Below are positions 1-10,985 of a stretch of DNA of 64,000 bases, piece after piece. Source of the stretch: Theobroma cacao (taxonomy: Eukaryota; Streptophyta; Magnoliopsida; Malvales; Malvaceae); the NCBI RefSeq assembly GCF_000208745.1, contig NC_030852.1, forward strand, positions 58,902 to 122,901, written 5' to 3'. Position 1 is the stretch's first letter. The number at the start of each line of letters is the position of its first letter. The position numbers and the translations under genes were made by a program. The notes under the pieces were generated by a model that was not told where the DNA came from, ran no database searches, and was given only the letters and a program-made list of their open reading frames with translations.

Positions 1-40
1 GGCACGGTAACTCAATTATATACTTACCTCCAGGGGGAGA
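1..40 (+). mobile_element. 3' internal end and polypurine tract of a Gypsy-type retroelement
   Basis: A purine run (CAGGGGGAGA, 31-40) directly precedes a TG-starting LTR, the usual junction of the internal region with a 3' LTR. The coding part of the element lies outside the window. No ORF can be assigned here. Confidence 0.6.
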
Positions 41-903
41 TGTTGGGTGAAGTATCTCCTGAGGTATGATTTGAGTGCACCTCACGTTCAGACCACCATG
101 TGAGAGTGAGACTCAGCCAACGCCAAGGAACGGCTGTGTGTCAGATGTGAAAACATGTTTATGGGTATGGGTCATTGAACAGCTTTGGCGGTCTCAGTGG
201 GATACCTTGACGAAGGTACCCGCGAGAATGATTCTGGCAGGGGCCAAGTTTAAGAAACTCATAAGCTAGGGAAATTTTGATGAAAAGAAATTGTTTGGTA
301 TAGATCGAAACGAATTTTACGTTATGAACATTATTGAAATATAACATTTTTTTTTATATTGTCTCCATCTACTTGGCTTTAGATACTTTTGATGGTAATT
401 GTTTACTTACTAGGATTATGTAATCATAATCTCACCCCTCTTCCTATCCATTTTGTAGGTTCAGGATAATTTGTTGATAGTTGATTAAGACGAGAATTAA
501 TCTCGGAGTTGCATCCTAAAAAGTAAGGGTTCGTAGCCCTACATCTTCTTAGTCAGTTGGGGGCCCACGTGTCACTGTAAAAGTAATTTTATTCTTCAGT
601 TATTTGATTTAAAGTATGTATGAATATATTTAGCTTTTACACCATGTTTTTGACGAGTTTCGGTATTTTTAAAGAAAAATGACGAAAATGCCCCTGTGAG
701 CCAGAAAGTATTTTTTATTGTTTTGATTTGGAAATGACTTATGATTTTCTTGAAATGTGAGATTTAATAACTGTTGCTCACTAGGGAGATGCGGACGCTG
801 ATGCTAAGCCTTGCGGGGTTTCGATCGGCATTTAGGGTAATGAGTGCCTATCGGGACGTCGCGACGGTTGTCACGGGCTCGATGGGAGTTTCGAGTCGTG
901 ACA
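41..903 (+). mobile_element. 3' LTR of a Gypsy-type retrotransposon
   Basis: The segment starts with TGTTGGGTGA right after the polypurine tract and ends with CGTGACA, giving the TG...CA ends of an LTR about 863 bp long. The last part contains TGTCACG followed by CGTGACA, an inverted pair that can form a hairpin. No second LTR is visible, so the target duplication cannot be tested. The LTR stops exactly where the GTGACAC repeat array begins, which suggests insertion into that array. Superfamily assignment rests on LTR style only. Confidence 0.6.
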
Positions 904-1150
904 ATTGTGGGGTGATACGGCATGCCCTAATTGTGGTGACACACTGAGTGGAAGTAGATACTTGGCGTGACACGCTGAGTGCATGCAGATTTCGGTGGTG
1001 ACATGCTGATTTCTTGCAGTATTGTGGGGTGACACAGCATGCCCCAATTGTGGTGACACGCTGAGTGGAAGTAGATACTTGGCGTCACATGCTAACTTGT
1101 TCCAGTTTTTAGGGGTGACACGCCATGCCCCAATAGGGTGACACATCACG
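904..1150 (+). repeat. Left array of GTGACACGC-type motifs (117-bp unit)
   Basis: A unit beginning ATTGTGGGGTGA starts at 904 and again at 1021, and a shorter third copy starts near 1108. GTGACAC or close variants occur about eight times, nearly all in the forward orientation; one CGTCACATG near 1080 is altered. The fullest form reads GTGACACGCCATGCCCC near 1117. The motif recurs inverted at 5690-6115. Confidence 0.8.
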
Positions 1151-1409
1151 TGGTTGCAGTATTAATTTAAAGGCACTGTGTTTGAATTAAGAAAGAAAAA
1201 GTAATGTATAAAATGTAGGAATATTAAAATTAATAAAATTAATTGTATATACGAAAAAAATGTACAAACAAGGGCCGATATGTTTAGGGTTCACTCTCAC
1301 AACTGTTGAAAAAAATTTCTAGAGCGTATTGGGGATGCATATTTGCAATCATATTTTACTTAACTTTGATCGATTATGATTGCAAAATATCGTCAATGTA
1401 CCCTATCAT

Positions 1410-4400
1410 GAACATACCGCAGCTGACACTATCATTCTACCGATACACTTTAGCTTTTGACAAATGAATTTCCAATGGCATCGGTGTCAAATCTCGTGTC
1501 TTTCGATGTGTTTTGTTGAAATAACCGGCTTGGTGGCAGATGATTGGCATAATTGAGCCGCACACACTCCGTTATCTTTAGCATCCGAAGTTCTTACGGA
1601 GTCCACCACCTTGATCATCCACCTCACCAAGTTGATCTTCGCTACCACCCAATGCCCACCCACATTGCAAGGCGAGAGGATGAAATCGACATCTTCCCAT
1701 TTTTTGCCGTATGTCGGCTTCTCACCCTCCACGTACCCCCGTAACTCATCTAAAATTTCCATAGTCGACCGGGCATCTTTAGTTGGAAATGTGGTGTGTA
1801 GCATATGGATAGTGTCTTGTGAAGCATGTATACATTAGCGTACACTTAATGTAATAAAAAACTTAGTATTTTCATAATTGAAAAATTTTCAAATAAACTT
1901 ACGAAAAATATCGTGTCAACCACGCATGCACGGGTAGTGTACAGCTTTGACTTCGGCCTTGTCATCCGCTTACAAAGTACACTGAGGCATGCGTCTATAT
2001 GTTCACTAGTCATTTCTTCTTTGGGTTCCTCTAATGTTGTGAAAAAGTCAGCCCCTTGATCCCTTAATATCCTAACGTTATGCCTGTATATGTAACAGAA
2101 TGAGTTCGAAAAGCCTTGGTGGATTAATGTTTAATTAAAAAACAAGATTTGCAATGTTGTTTATGAGCTTACCTCGTGCACTCATCTTTCTTGAAAGCTT
2201 TGTACACTTCAACCGTTGTGCTCTTTACATCCTAACGGGTCAATGAGGGGTCGATGTACGGGCCTGCCCTGTATTTGCTTGCCATTTTCAGCCGTGCCCG
2301 CTCAGTTGGGTTTGAAATTTGTGCTGCACGATGATGGACATCAGATGACTCTGGTGACGACAACCGTGACCCGTTGGCTTCAAGAGTGCTCTGAGGAAGA
2401 TGGTCCCCTCTTGCTGCTGCCTTGACTAATGCATCGACTTGAGAAAAATGTTCTCTTTCAGCCACGACTGAGTGAAGGTCCCCCTCCCCTCTCGCAGATG
2501 CATCGATAACCGAATCGACCTAAGGAATAGGGTCTCCTTCAGCATCATATAATTGAAGGGTCACATCCCTTGCCACAGCATCATCCGGATCGGCCTCAGG
2601 AACAAGGTCTCGATCAGCACTAACAACGTCATCATGAATGTGAACACCAGGTTCATCATGCTGCACATCATCAACATTATCGTGGTCCTCACAAGCATTG
2701 TGAGATGAAGGACGCCCTTACAAAATGACACAAGTGGGAAAATTTGTTAGCTCATAAAATACCACGAACCATAAACCAAGAACAAAAAATAAAACTACAC
2801 CTACTAAACGTAAATGACCAATATATGAGCAAAGTTAGAATAACGTACTTGTGATTTCAAGCGGTCTAGAATCCAAAAAACGACACGGTCCTCAAACTTC
2901 TACATCGTTAGAGTCAATGACTGAATTGAAGCCTTCAGCTCAAACATGTCTTTTTTATATCAGTGCATGATCCGTCGCAACTAAAGCTTCGTGACAACTC
3001 TGTCATTGACTTTTGTCGAATGGGTCAACTTCAATAACATATATTACTGTATTATTCAATAATCATATATGGAATTGTTGAACATTACCCGTTGAAACTT
3101 TAACATCCTTACCAGCGGCTCGTTACCACTATGCAGACGAGCAGGACCGATCGGTGGTTGAGGAGCTGTCATCGCCTCCCTCAACTATAATAACAGAAAT
3201 TACTATGTTACTTGATAAACATATGTGGAAATGTTGGACACAAATCGTTAAAACCGATCTTATCGACGGGTCGTTAGCACTGTGCGTCTAAGGAAGACCT
3301 CTCAGTGGTTGAGGAGTTGTCGTCACATGGTCCAACTACAAATATAGATATGTTATTCAATAATCACATATGGAATTGTTGAACATAAACCGTTAGAACC
3401 GTCTTTACTAGCTCTTCACTGCCATTGCCATGGTAATCACCTTCCTCCATCAACTTGGGGACCAATAGCTCATCGACGATAGTAGCGGCGATGCGCCTCG
3501 GCTTCATGGCACTAGTGGCTCTTTTGTGCTTCAAGTTTCTCCTTTTTTCCCTCGCACCTAAGCCCTAGTCCACTCGATTCTCCATGTGCCGTATTAGCAT
3601 GTATTGGTGGCCTTCAAATAACGGGACATCGATGTCCGCAAAATAATCCCAACTGGCCTCATCAGGGGTGGGCTCCAAGGTCTCCATTGCCCATAACTAC
3701 AAAATAGGGATTGTGATTAAATTTTAGGGAAAATTATTATACAAATTTACAGTAGAAATTAGTAGCTGTTCACTCAACTGTTAAGATGACTCCAACATCT
3801 CAACTGCCTTATAGAAGTTTGTTGGCTTCTGGTTGTATTACCATCTGCACATGCGTGGGTAGACGTTGTCTTTCGAAGTAGATGGGGCAACTATCTTTCG
3901 CAAGGTCAGAATTGCTTCCATTGCCCAAAATTGTAAGTCAAATGTAACCATTATTAGATTATAAATAATAAACGATTGCAACCATAAATTATTATGTCTA
4001 AAAGAAATGAAAAATATTACGTGACAGTACCTATATCATCCACGCGAATCCATAAATGTTGTACCGTAAACGATTCTTCTGCACGTTCGAGGCAAGCACT
4101 TTGAACCCCTTCGAAAGGTAGTCCAAGGTCAGCCTTCAAACATAGTGACCCCATGAGAAGACATTCCAAGCGTCGATGTCCTCCACCAATAACAAGAGCC
4201 AAGGCATTACCCGTCTACAATAGTCTTAACCAAATAAAATGTTATTCGCGATCAAGATGAGTGCCACCTTAGTCGCGTCTCCTGGTCATTGAAAGTTGCC
4301 TTCGCAGAACGTATCAAGTAATGCTTGCAGCTTAATGCTATGCTGCCCATTCTACTATCGCGCATGAATTTTATCTGTAATAACCTCGTATCGTCGTGTG

Positions 4401-4720
4401 AACACATCGGGCATTCGACCAAACTTTAGTCAGGTGATAAGGTAGAACTTCTACTTTGATATGCTCGCCTTGCTTTTGTCGATGGCAAACCATAGCTCAT
4501 GCTCCATTGAATCTATCACAGTGATTTGACGAATCATGATGTTATGCAGGAGACCAATGGAGAAGTAGCCTTATGGATATACGTCTAGTAGCATTTCGAA
4601 GCACGTACGTTTCACTGCATCGTACTCCCCATTTTTTTGGAGAGTTTTGTTGATGTAATGCAGTTGCGACCACTTATAATGGGTGTTAATAGTGACATTG
4701 AACGCCCACTTCTCCCTCAG
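1410..4720 (-). pseudogene. Broken DUF1985-Ulp1 (C48 protease-like) transposon gene
   Basis: Read on the minus strand, 4720-4020 translates (with stops) as a DUF1985 domain: RTCFEMLLDVYP, then LLHNIMIRQI, then HELWFAI, VFTRRYEVITDKI, LLLVEDIDAWNVFSWG and YNIYGFAW. A linker near 2240-2300 reads ASKYRAGPYIDP. The Ulp1 domain begins at about 2110 with SEHIDACLSVLCKRM and VVDTIFF, followed by a GTAAGT donor at 1902-1897 and an intron to about 1850. It continues at 1804-1487 with GGHWVVAKINL and VVDS, which supply the His and Asp. The Cys motif SCGMFMIGYIDDIL (Cys codon 1421-1419) is out of frame behind a TGA at about 1487 and an in-frame TAG. Several stops also break DUF1985, so no active protein is expected. 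The family is a cysteine protease of the SUMO-protease fold found in plant DNA transposons; the role in transposition is inference. Confidence 0.75.
1850..1903 (-). other. Probable intron of the Ulp1 pseudogene
   Basis: On the minus strand the Ulp1 reading frame runs through VVDTIFF and meets a GTAAGT donor at 1902-1897. The following coding block resumes by about 1848 with the residues before MLHTTFP. The acceptor is not certain. Confidence 0.5.
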
Positions 4721-4799
4721 CACAATAATTAAACTGTCAAGATTTTCATATTGTCTAGACTGTATCTGTAAAACATGGCACACATGCACGAGTGAGTTA

Positions 4800-5070
4800 A
4801 CCCATAATGTTGTAACACACCATGCATATAACATAAAATATTGTAACACGCCATGCATATAACGTATAATGTTGTAACACGCCATGCATATAACGTAAAA
4901 TTTTGTAGCACACAATGCATATAACGTAAAATGTTGTAACACGCCATGCATATAATGTAAAATATTGTAACATACCATGCGTATAACATAAAATGTTGTA
5001 ACACGCCATGCATATAACGTAAAATGTTGTAACACGCCATGCGTATAACGTAAAATGTTGTAACATGCCA
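4800..5070. repeat. 31-bp minisatellite, about 8.5 copies
   Basis: The unit TTGTAACACGCCATGCATAT plus AACGTAAAATG is repeated head to tail with few changes. Because 31 is not a multiple of three, the same peptide-like pattern appears in all three minus frames, which explains the overlapping ORFs here; they are not genes. The array lies just upstream of the DUF1985-Ulp1 gene start. Its core ACACGCCATGC is also found in the left array near 1120. Confidence 0.9.
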
Positions 5071-5073
5071 TCG

Positions 5074-5215
5074 CTGACACGCCAATCACTATAATTACTA
5101 TGTCTTTAAGCAAACTGGCCTAAAATACCCATGGCGTGTGACATGCCAATCAGTGTAATTACTGACTCGTTGCACGAACTGCCCTAAAATAACCAATCTC
5201 GTGACATGCTAAAAA
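5074..5215. repeat. Two copies of a ~67-bp repeat with GACACGCCAATCA core
   Basis: The text from the ACACGCCAATCACT block near 5077 recurs as ACATGCCAATCAGTGT near 5142. Both copies are followed by TAATTACT and then by CTAAAATA, and a further CGTGACATGC occurs near 5200. The core resembles the motif of the flanking arrays. Confidence 0.6.
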
Positions 5216-5689
5216 CCCCAAAAAAAAGTTAACCCACTACACGCCATATCTGTTATAGTTTAAAACTTTGGTACAATCATAAAACCGGGTAGAAAAATAG
5301 TTTCAACATAACAATTAAAAAAGATTGAAAAAACACGAACATATCACACAAACCTAGCAAAAAATTAATGAACAGAAGAAAGTTTTAAAAGTTTTTTTTT
5401 CAGATTGACTGACCTCTTCACTGATAATCGACATTGTTGCTGTGGTGTCGTCAAGCTTGCAAAAAACAAAGTCGAACACTCTGGTACCTTTGGGAATGAG
5501 GAATGAATCAAATCAAACTATCTGAGTTCCTTCACACAGACGTTTACGATTTTTGGAAAATATTTCAGTAAAATGAAATGGCCTCGCAATTTCCTCTATA
5601 AATATTCATTTATTCATTGAATTCATTCAATGGGAGTCCAATCGGTTTCCTCGTTATTTGCCCACTTTTTTTTCTTTTTTCAAACCATG

Positions 5690-6115
5690 TCGTGTCACCT
5701 ATAAATTACAACACCCTGTCACACACTTTAAACCCTGTCGTGTCATGGATCTCCATGGAGTCTGACAAATTCTGAACCCTGCCGTGTCACAAATTCCCTC
5801 CATGGCATGTCACGAACTCTAAACACTAGCATATCACAGATTTCTTCCATGGCGTGTCAGAAACTCTAAACCCTGCCATGTCACAGATTCCCTCCATGGT
5901 GTGTCGCAAACTCTAAACCCTACCGTGTCACAGATTCCCTGCATGCCGTGTCACAAATTCTGAACGCTGGAGTGTCACGGATTCCCTCTATGGCGTGTCA
6001 CAAACTTTAAACCCTGCCATGTCACAATGTGTCACACATTCCCACCATGTTGTGTCACACATTTCCAACATGCTATTTCACAAACTCTAAACCCTTCCTG
6101 CCACAACCGTGTCAT
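5690..6115 (-). repeat. Right array of CGTGTCAC motifs (46-47-bp unit)
   Basis: Units alternate between CGTGTCACAAACTCTAAACC and CGTGTCACAGATTCCCTCCA and repeat about every 46-47 bp. CGTGTCAC or one-base variants occur about 15 times, almost all in one orientation, which is the reverse complement of the 904-1150 motif. CATGGCGTGTCA is the reverse complement of TGACACGCCATG in the left array. The array lies outside the gene. Confidence 0.85.
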
Positions 6116-7458
6116 ATATGGCCTACTGTAGCACGACCATTTCATGCTTTGGATTCACATCTTTCTCCTTTCGATTCACCACCGTATTAGGGATTTCTGG
6201 TTTCACATCATTCTCCAAGCTTTCGATTCATCACAACCGATTCCTTATTCGGTTTAATATCACTCTTCTCCTATTATCTGAATGTCATGTTAAAAAATCT
6301 GAAAAACCATCTCATGCAACATTATTTTGTTTTGCACAAGCTTCGCGAAAAAAAAAATGGATGTTTTGCACAAAATTAGATGTTCGCAAATTCTTTGCAT
6401 ATTTATTTTCTCATTTTTCGCCTATTTGAAAGTACGCGTCAACGAAGATGGCTCATTAAGGGCATTTTTGTCCTAAAATTTATTCTCGTGGCTAAAAACA
6501 GTTAAAATTATCTACAAACTTAATTTCAAAAACACGTTATTTTTAAAGGCTAAAAAAAAATTCCCCGTTTATTTATATGATACCTTTATTTATTTTCACA
6601 CTTAGAGGAATTTGAGTTGGAAGGCACACCCGTTGAAGAAGCCCCCCTTGAAAAAGGCCAAGCCCTTAGGAAAAAACTCGCCCATAAAAAAGCACATCCT
6701 TAATAATAAAAACCTTTCCTAAAAGCCCTTATAAATATCCCTTAATTTTAAAAGCCTTAATAATAAAAATCTTCCTTAAATTCCTTTAATAAAATCCCTT
6801 ATAGATATGCCCTAATAATAAAAGCCTTTAATAGAATCCCTTAATAAAAATCCATTTATAGATTTTATTAATTTTTTAATTTCTTAAACGTTTAAATTTT
6901 TCTAAAATTATTAAGGATTAGTTCCATACATTTAGTTTCATCAAAAAAAATTTCCAATATTCTTTGTTTTTGTATTTTCTTTTATGTTTAAGTTCGTAGT
7001 TTTCTTCTTAGAGCACAAGAATTTCCTTTTTGGGCAGGCCTTTTCCTATGGGCGGTTTAGTTATAAGGGCGGGACTTTTCTAGGAGCCTTTCCTTGAGAT
7101 CATTTTCTTAAGGGCCTTTCCTTACACATGTTAGAAAGTTAAACTCTTAACTATCATATAACAAAAAGTATAAGAAATTGTTAAAATTGTTATGAAATAA
7201 AGTAGATTTAAAAAAGTTAGAAATGAACAATTAAAAGGAATCCAGGTAAATAAAATAAAAAATCCCTAAAATTTTAAGAAATTAATTTTTTTTTTTTAAA
7301 TCTAAACAAAAAGAATTAAGAAATTAAAAAAATTAAAACAAATTAAAAAAAAAGAAATTTTATAAAATTTAAAAAATAAAAAATTCAAAAAATTTAAATA
7401 TTTAAAAATTTAAACAATTTAAAAAAATTTAAAAATTTAAAAAACTAATAAAAACCCA
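6116..7458. other. Gene-free AT-rich spacer with degenerate repeats
   Basis: No coding signal was found. The stretch 6640-6860 repeats variants of AAGCCTTAATAATAAAA and ATCCCTTATAAAT. Near 6640-6700 (AAGCCCTTAGGAAAA, CTCGCCCAT) and near 7030-7120 (ATGGGCGG, AAGGGCCTTTCC) there are imperfect inverted segments that may be arms of an old foldback element. The stretch 7270-7445 is nearly pure A/T. Confidence 0.5.
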
Positions 7459-7609
7459 TGATCTATTGACTCCATATGTTTTTTATGATAACAAAACATT
7501 CTTTATTCATTAATGTCTAACTTTATTATTTAAGTGTGCAGGATATAGTTTAATTCTCCCAAAAATCTGTTAATTAAAGGCAAGTCAAAATATTTACTAA
7601 ATTTAATGA

Positions 7610-8165
7610 AGAGTTAATCAGTTAAAGGAAGAAAAAAGAAAATGATTAGTGAAGACAGAAATTTAGTAACTGATTAACATGGAGCCTTAATCAGTTAAGG
7701 TATAATTGGGTTTAGGGTAAAAGCAAGATAGAAAAGTTGTAATCAGTTAGCACCAAGCTTAACTGATTAAGAAGGTGCTGGAAATTGAAAATAGAGGCAT
7801 GCTAATCGATTAAGGAATTAGGCTAATCGATTAGAGTACAAGACTTTAGTACCTTCAAGCGTCAAAATCAAATTTGAAAGAAGGTTGACTATTGAAGGGA
7901 GCCAAAATGGAGAAATTCAAAATTCAAAGATTTTTTAATTGATTAAAGTTGATTTTAATCAGTTAAGGTTAAAGGAATTGAAACCTCAACTAGTTAAGGG
8001 AAGAGCTAACCAATTAAAGGAAAATTACTATGTAGAGAAAAATGAAAATAGAAAGTTTTTAATCGGTTAGAACCTTCTCTAACCGGTTAACCCAATGTAC
8101 ATAGCTTTAAGACAATGTAAGGCAGAGAAACTATAATCGGTAAGAGCTTGCTCATAATCAATTAG
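7610..8165. repeat. Cluster of TTAATCRRTTAA palindromic motifs in the Copia LTR
   Basis: About 15 near-palindromes occur in 550 bp, such as TTAATCAGTTAAGG, CTAATCGATTAAGG, TTAATCGGTTAG and CTAACCGGTTAACC. The spacing is irregular, so this is not a tandem repeat. A second cluster is at 14235-14585 in the same element. Confidence 0.75.
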
Positions 8166-8823
8166 CCAAACTTTGTCTACCCATTTGAATTTAAAACTAG
8201 AGGATAAAATAACGACTAAAATCGTATCAGAGTTGTTCCTAACAGCTAGAATTTGTTTTGAATAGTAAAATCTATCTCCTTAAGTATAAAAGGAAGCTCC
8301 AACGGTCAAAGAAGCAAAAGAGTGAAGCACCAAGAGTCATTTTGAGCAAAAAGCCAAAGAACCTTCACCAAAAACACTTGTTCTTCATTCTTATTTTTGA
8401 AAAAGTATTTGAGCTTGATTGTAATCTTTCTAAATCTGTAAGGGTGATCAGTTATACTTCTTTTCTTCTTTTTCTTGAGAAATTAGAGTGTGAGAAACAT
8501 TGTAAAGTTTATTGTAAGGGATTAGAGTTTGGGTTAGAAGCTCACTTTGTAAACGCTTGATGAAAGCTGTCAATTCCACTAATACAGTGAAGTTGGGTTG
8601 AAAATTCTTGATTAAGAGATCAAGGTAATGGATGTAGGTCAAGGGGACTAAACCACTATAAATACTCTTACATTGTCCACTTCTCTCTACTTTTCCTTAC
8701 TTGGTGTCTTTTGATTCTAACAAGTTCTAAACCTTCCTTTTTCTAGCTGATTAAAAGCTCTACAAGGTCAAAATGAATGACGTTAAAATTTTTATTGCTA
8801 TTCACCCCTTTTAACACTCAAAT

Positions 8824-9308
8824 AAGGGTGTGCAAACGATTATTTTGGGTTAGTTTGATTTTGGAGATCTAATAACTAAACTAACCGAACTCATATTTTA
8901 ACAATAACCAAAATCGAACCAAACTATACAAATAACTGAACTAACTAAAACCGAACTTGACAAAAAAAATTCTGTATATATTTATTTATGCTGTATTTTT
9001 ATAATAAATCAATACAGTAAAATATTAAAAATGATAATGAAAAATTATAATACATAAGATGGATACACATATAATTAAAAATGAACTACAGTGGAGAAGA
9101 TATTAGGTTTAGGATTTACTTTTTATGCAAAATCTCCATAATAGCCTTACTTAAGTTCGGTTAGTTCGATTAGAAATTTTCCTAATCAAAATCGAACCGA
9201 ATTAATTTTAATAACTGAACTATCCTAACCGAACTATCTAAAAAATCGAACTAATCGAATTGAAAAAATCAAACTCATTTTGGTTCGGTTTACATTTACT
9301 CACCCTTT
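8824..9308. mobile_element. 485-bp MITE inserted in the Copia LTR, with 10-bp TSD
   Basis: The element is flanked by a perfect 10-bp duplication ACACTCAAAT (8814-8823 and 9309-9318). Its ends are AAGGGTGTGCAAACG on the left and, read inward from the right, AAGGGTGAGTAAATG, an imperfect terminal inverted repeat. The interior carries CCGAAC and GTTCGG blocks in opposite orientation. It has no coding capacity. A 9-11-bp target duplication would fit a Mutator-type MITE. Confidence 0.8.
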
Positions 9309-9331
9309 ACACTCAAATGGGGATCAATAAG

Positions 9332-9344
9332 TGGTATTAGAGCC
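9332..9344 (+). other. Primer binding site of the SIRE-like Copia
   Basis: TGGTATTAGAGCC differs at one base from TGGTATCAGAGCC, the complement of the initiator methionine tRNA 3' end used by many plant LTR elements. It lies just inside the 5' LTR. Confidence 0.8.
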
Positions 9345-9439
9345 AAACCTTTAAGATTAAAGCTTAACATCCTTCGGGAAAATCTACTTGGTTTTATAAA
9401 AGTCTATTATTGTTGAAGGTCAATCCAAAAATAGGCCTC

Positions 9440-10985
9440 TTCTAATTGATGGATCAAATTATGCTTATTGAAGCACTAAAATGTCTATCTATATTAAAGG
9501 TCTAGATTATGAAATGTGGGAGGATCTTAAATTCCCACCTCACTTAGTTTTGTCACAGGTTAGAGAATACCAAACTATGAGCTGAATGAACTGAAACTAA
9601 AGTGAAAATGGTTCAAAGTAACTTTAAAGTCATCAACACCCTCCATTATGTATTGACTCTCATTGAATTCAATAAAATCTTTAGTTGTACCATATACAAG
9701 GAGATTTAAAAGAAAACTTAAGGTCATTCATGAAGGGACTTCACTAGTTAAGGAGTTCAAAATAGCCTTACTCACCCATAATTATCAAATGTTCAAAATG
9801 GAACCGGGTGAAGACATCTCCATCATGTTTGATAGGTTTACTAATATCACAAGCAAGCTTAATCAACTTGGTAAAATCATCCCTGAACATGAGTTAGTCA
9901 AGGGATTACTTAGATGTATCCAAAAAGTTAGAAACCTAAAGTCACTGCCATCCGTGAGGCTAAAAACTTAAACACAATTACTCTTGATGAAATTTGTGGC
10001 TCTCTTTTCATGCATGAACTTAAGTTGAAAAAAGATGAAGAGAAAGAAAAAAGAGAAGCCAAAGATAAAAAGAAGAACTTAGCCTTAAAAATCACCACAT
10101 TTAAGGAAGAGATGAAAATCTTTCTAGTAATGATGATGAAGAGTTAACGATGATGGCTAGAAGATTTAAGAAACTCATAGGGCAAAAAGGTAAAAGATTT
10201 GGAAGAAAGAATTTCAAGAAAGATCAAGGTCTTTCATGGAAAAACTAGTTTAAGGGTGATGAAAATAAAAATGATGAAATGGTTTGTTTTGAATGCAAAA
10301 AACCAGGACGTTTCATATCTGAATGTCCTCTATTAAAGAAAGAATCTTCAAAAAATATGAGGAAACCAAAGAGAGCAATGGCGACAGCAACATGGTCCGA
10401 TAGTAACTCCTTATGCTCAAAAGAAGAAAAAGAAAAATTGGAAGAGAAAGTAAATTTTTGCTTAATGGCAAGAAAGGAAGAATTTGAGGCAACATCTAAT
10501 TCTTGTGATATTTCTTATGATGATCTGCAAGATGATTATGATTACCTATATGCTGAATTTGAAAATCTTGCTTTGAAATATAAAACTATAAGAAAAAAGG
10601 CTGTGGCATTGAATTATGAATTTAAAAAAATCAAGCATGATTTCAATTGCATTTTTTAGCAAAGATACATTTTTCAAATAGAACTCAAGCATCCAAAACT
10701 AGCTTTGAACTTTTGAAGCTAGAATTAGAAAGCAAAAATTTAGAATTACAAAGAGTAGTTGATGAAAATGTTACACTTAAAGTTGAAATAAAAGAAAGAT
10801 CAAAACTAAAATTGAAAAGTGAAGAAAAGCCTAAAAGAAATACAAACCTTAGAAGGAAAATTAATGCATTCTCATGTCATTGTTATGTATGTGGTAAAAA
10901 GGTCATAAATCTTATGATTGTTATCATAATGGTAGAAATCTTCCTAAAACGAAGTTGTTTTGGGTTCCTAAAAGATCCCATGTGA
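9440..10985 (+). pseudogene. Copia gag (UBN2-type) with zinc knuckles, broken
   Basis: The best part, 9663-9971, reads KLKVIHEGTSLVKEFKIALL, FKMEPGEDISIMFDRFT and LGKIIPEHELVKGLLR, the conserved UBN2/gag core. A zinc knuckle near 10285-10326 reads CFECKKPGRFISEC; the expected His (CX2CX4HX4C) is Arg. A Lys/Glu-rich, probably coiled-coil stretch follows to about 10860, then a second cysteine block (CHCYVCGKK) that frameshifts. Stops and frame changes separate these pieces. Gag would build the particle and bind RNA; this copy cannot make a full protein. Confidence 0.7.

Larger units (their letters stand above)
904..6566 (-). mobile_element. Decayed DNA-transposon-like unit carrying DUF1985-Ulp1 gene, with motif arrays at both sides
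   Basis: The unit consists of a left array of GTGACAC motifs, a broken DUF1985-Ulp1 gene on the minus strand, a 31-bp minisatellite in front of that gene, and a right array with the same motif in the opposite orientation. Plant Mutator-like elements, including KI-type MULEs and VANDALs, are known to carry Ulp1/DUF1985 genes, and VANDAL anti-silencing proteins recognise short motifs clustered in element repeats. No transposase was found, so the copy would be non-autonomous. The left end is lost to the LTR at 41-903. The right end at 6566 (ATTCCCC, read GGGGAATTTT from outside) is a guess. Superfamily assignment is inference. Confidence 0.5.
7459..9326 (+). mobile_element. 5' LTR of the SIRE-like Copia element
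   Basis: It starts around TGATCTATTGACTCC and ends at GGATCA five bases before the primer site. Without the MITE and its duplication it would be about 1.37 kb. It is rich in TAATCRRTTA-type palindromes. The left border is approximate because no second LTR is available to compare. Confidence 0.5.

Noticed and set aside
4571..5113. Three overlapping minus-strand ORFs with repeated MACYNILRYMHG-like peptides
   Set aside because: They are the 31-bp minisatellite read in three frames; 31 is not a multiple of three, so each frame shows the same peptide pattern.
904..6115. Regular repeats as a CRISPR array
   Set aside because: The units are contiguous or differ in length, without uniform unique spacers, and the sequence is plant nuclear DNA.
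8258..8560. 100-codon plus-strand ORF in the Copia LTR
   Set aside because: It lies inside the 5' LTR before the primer site and shows no domain; it is Lys-rich from A-rich sequence.
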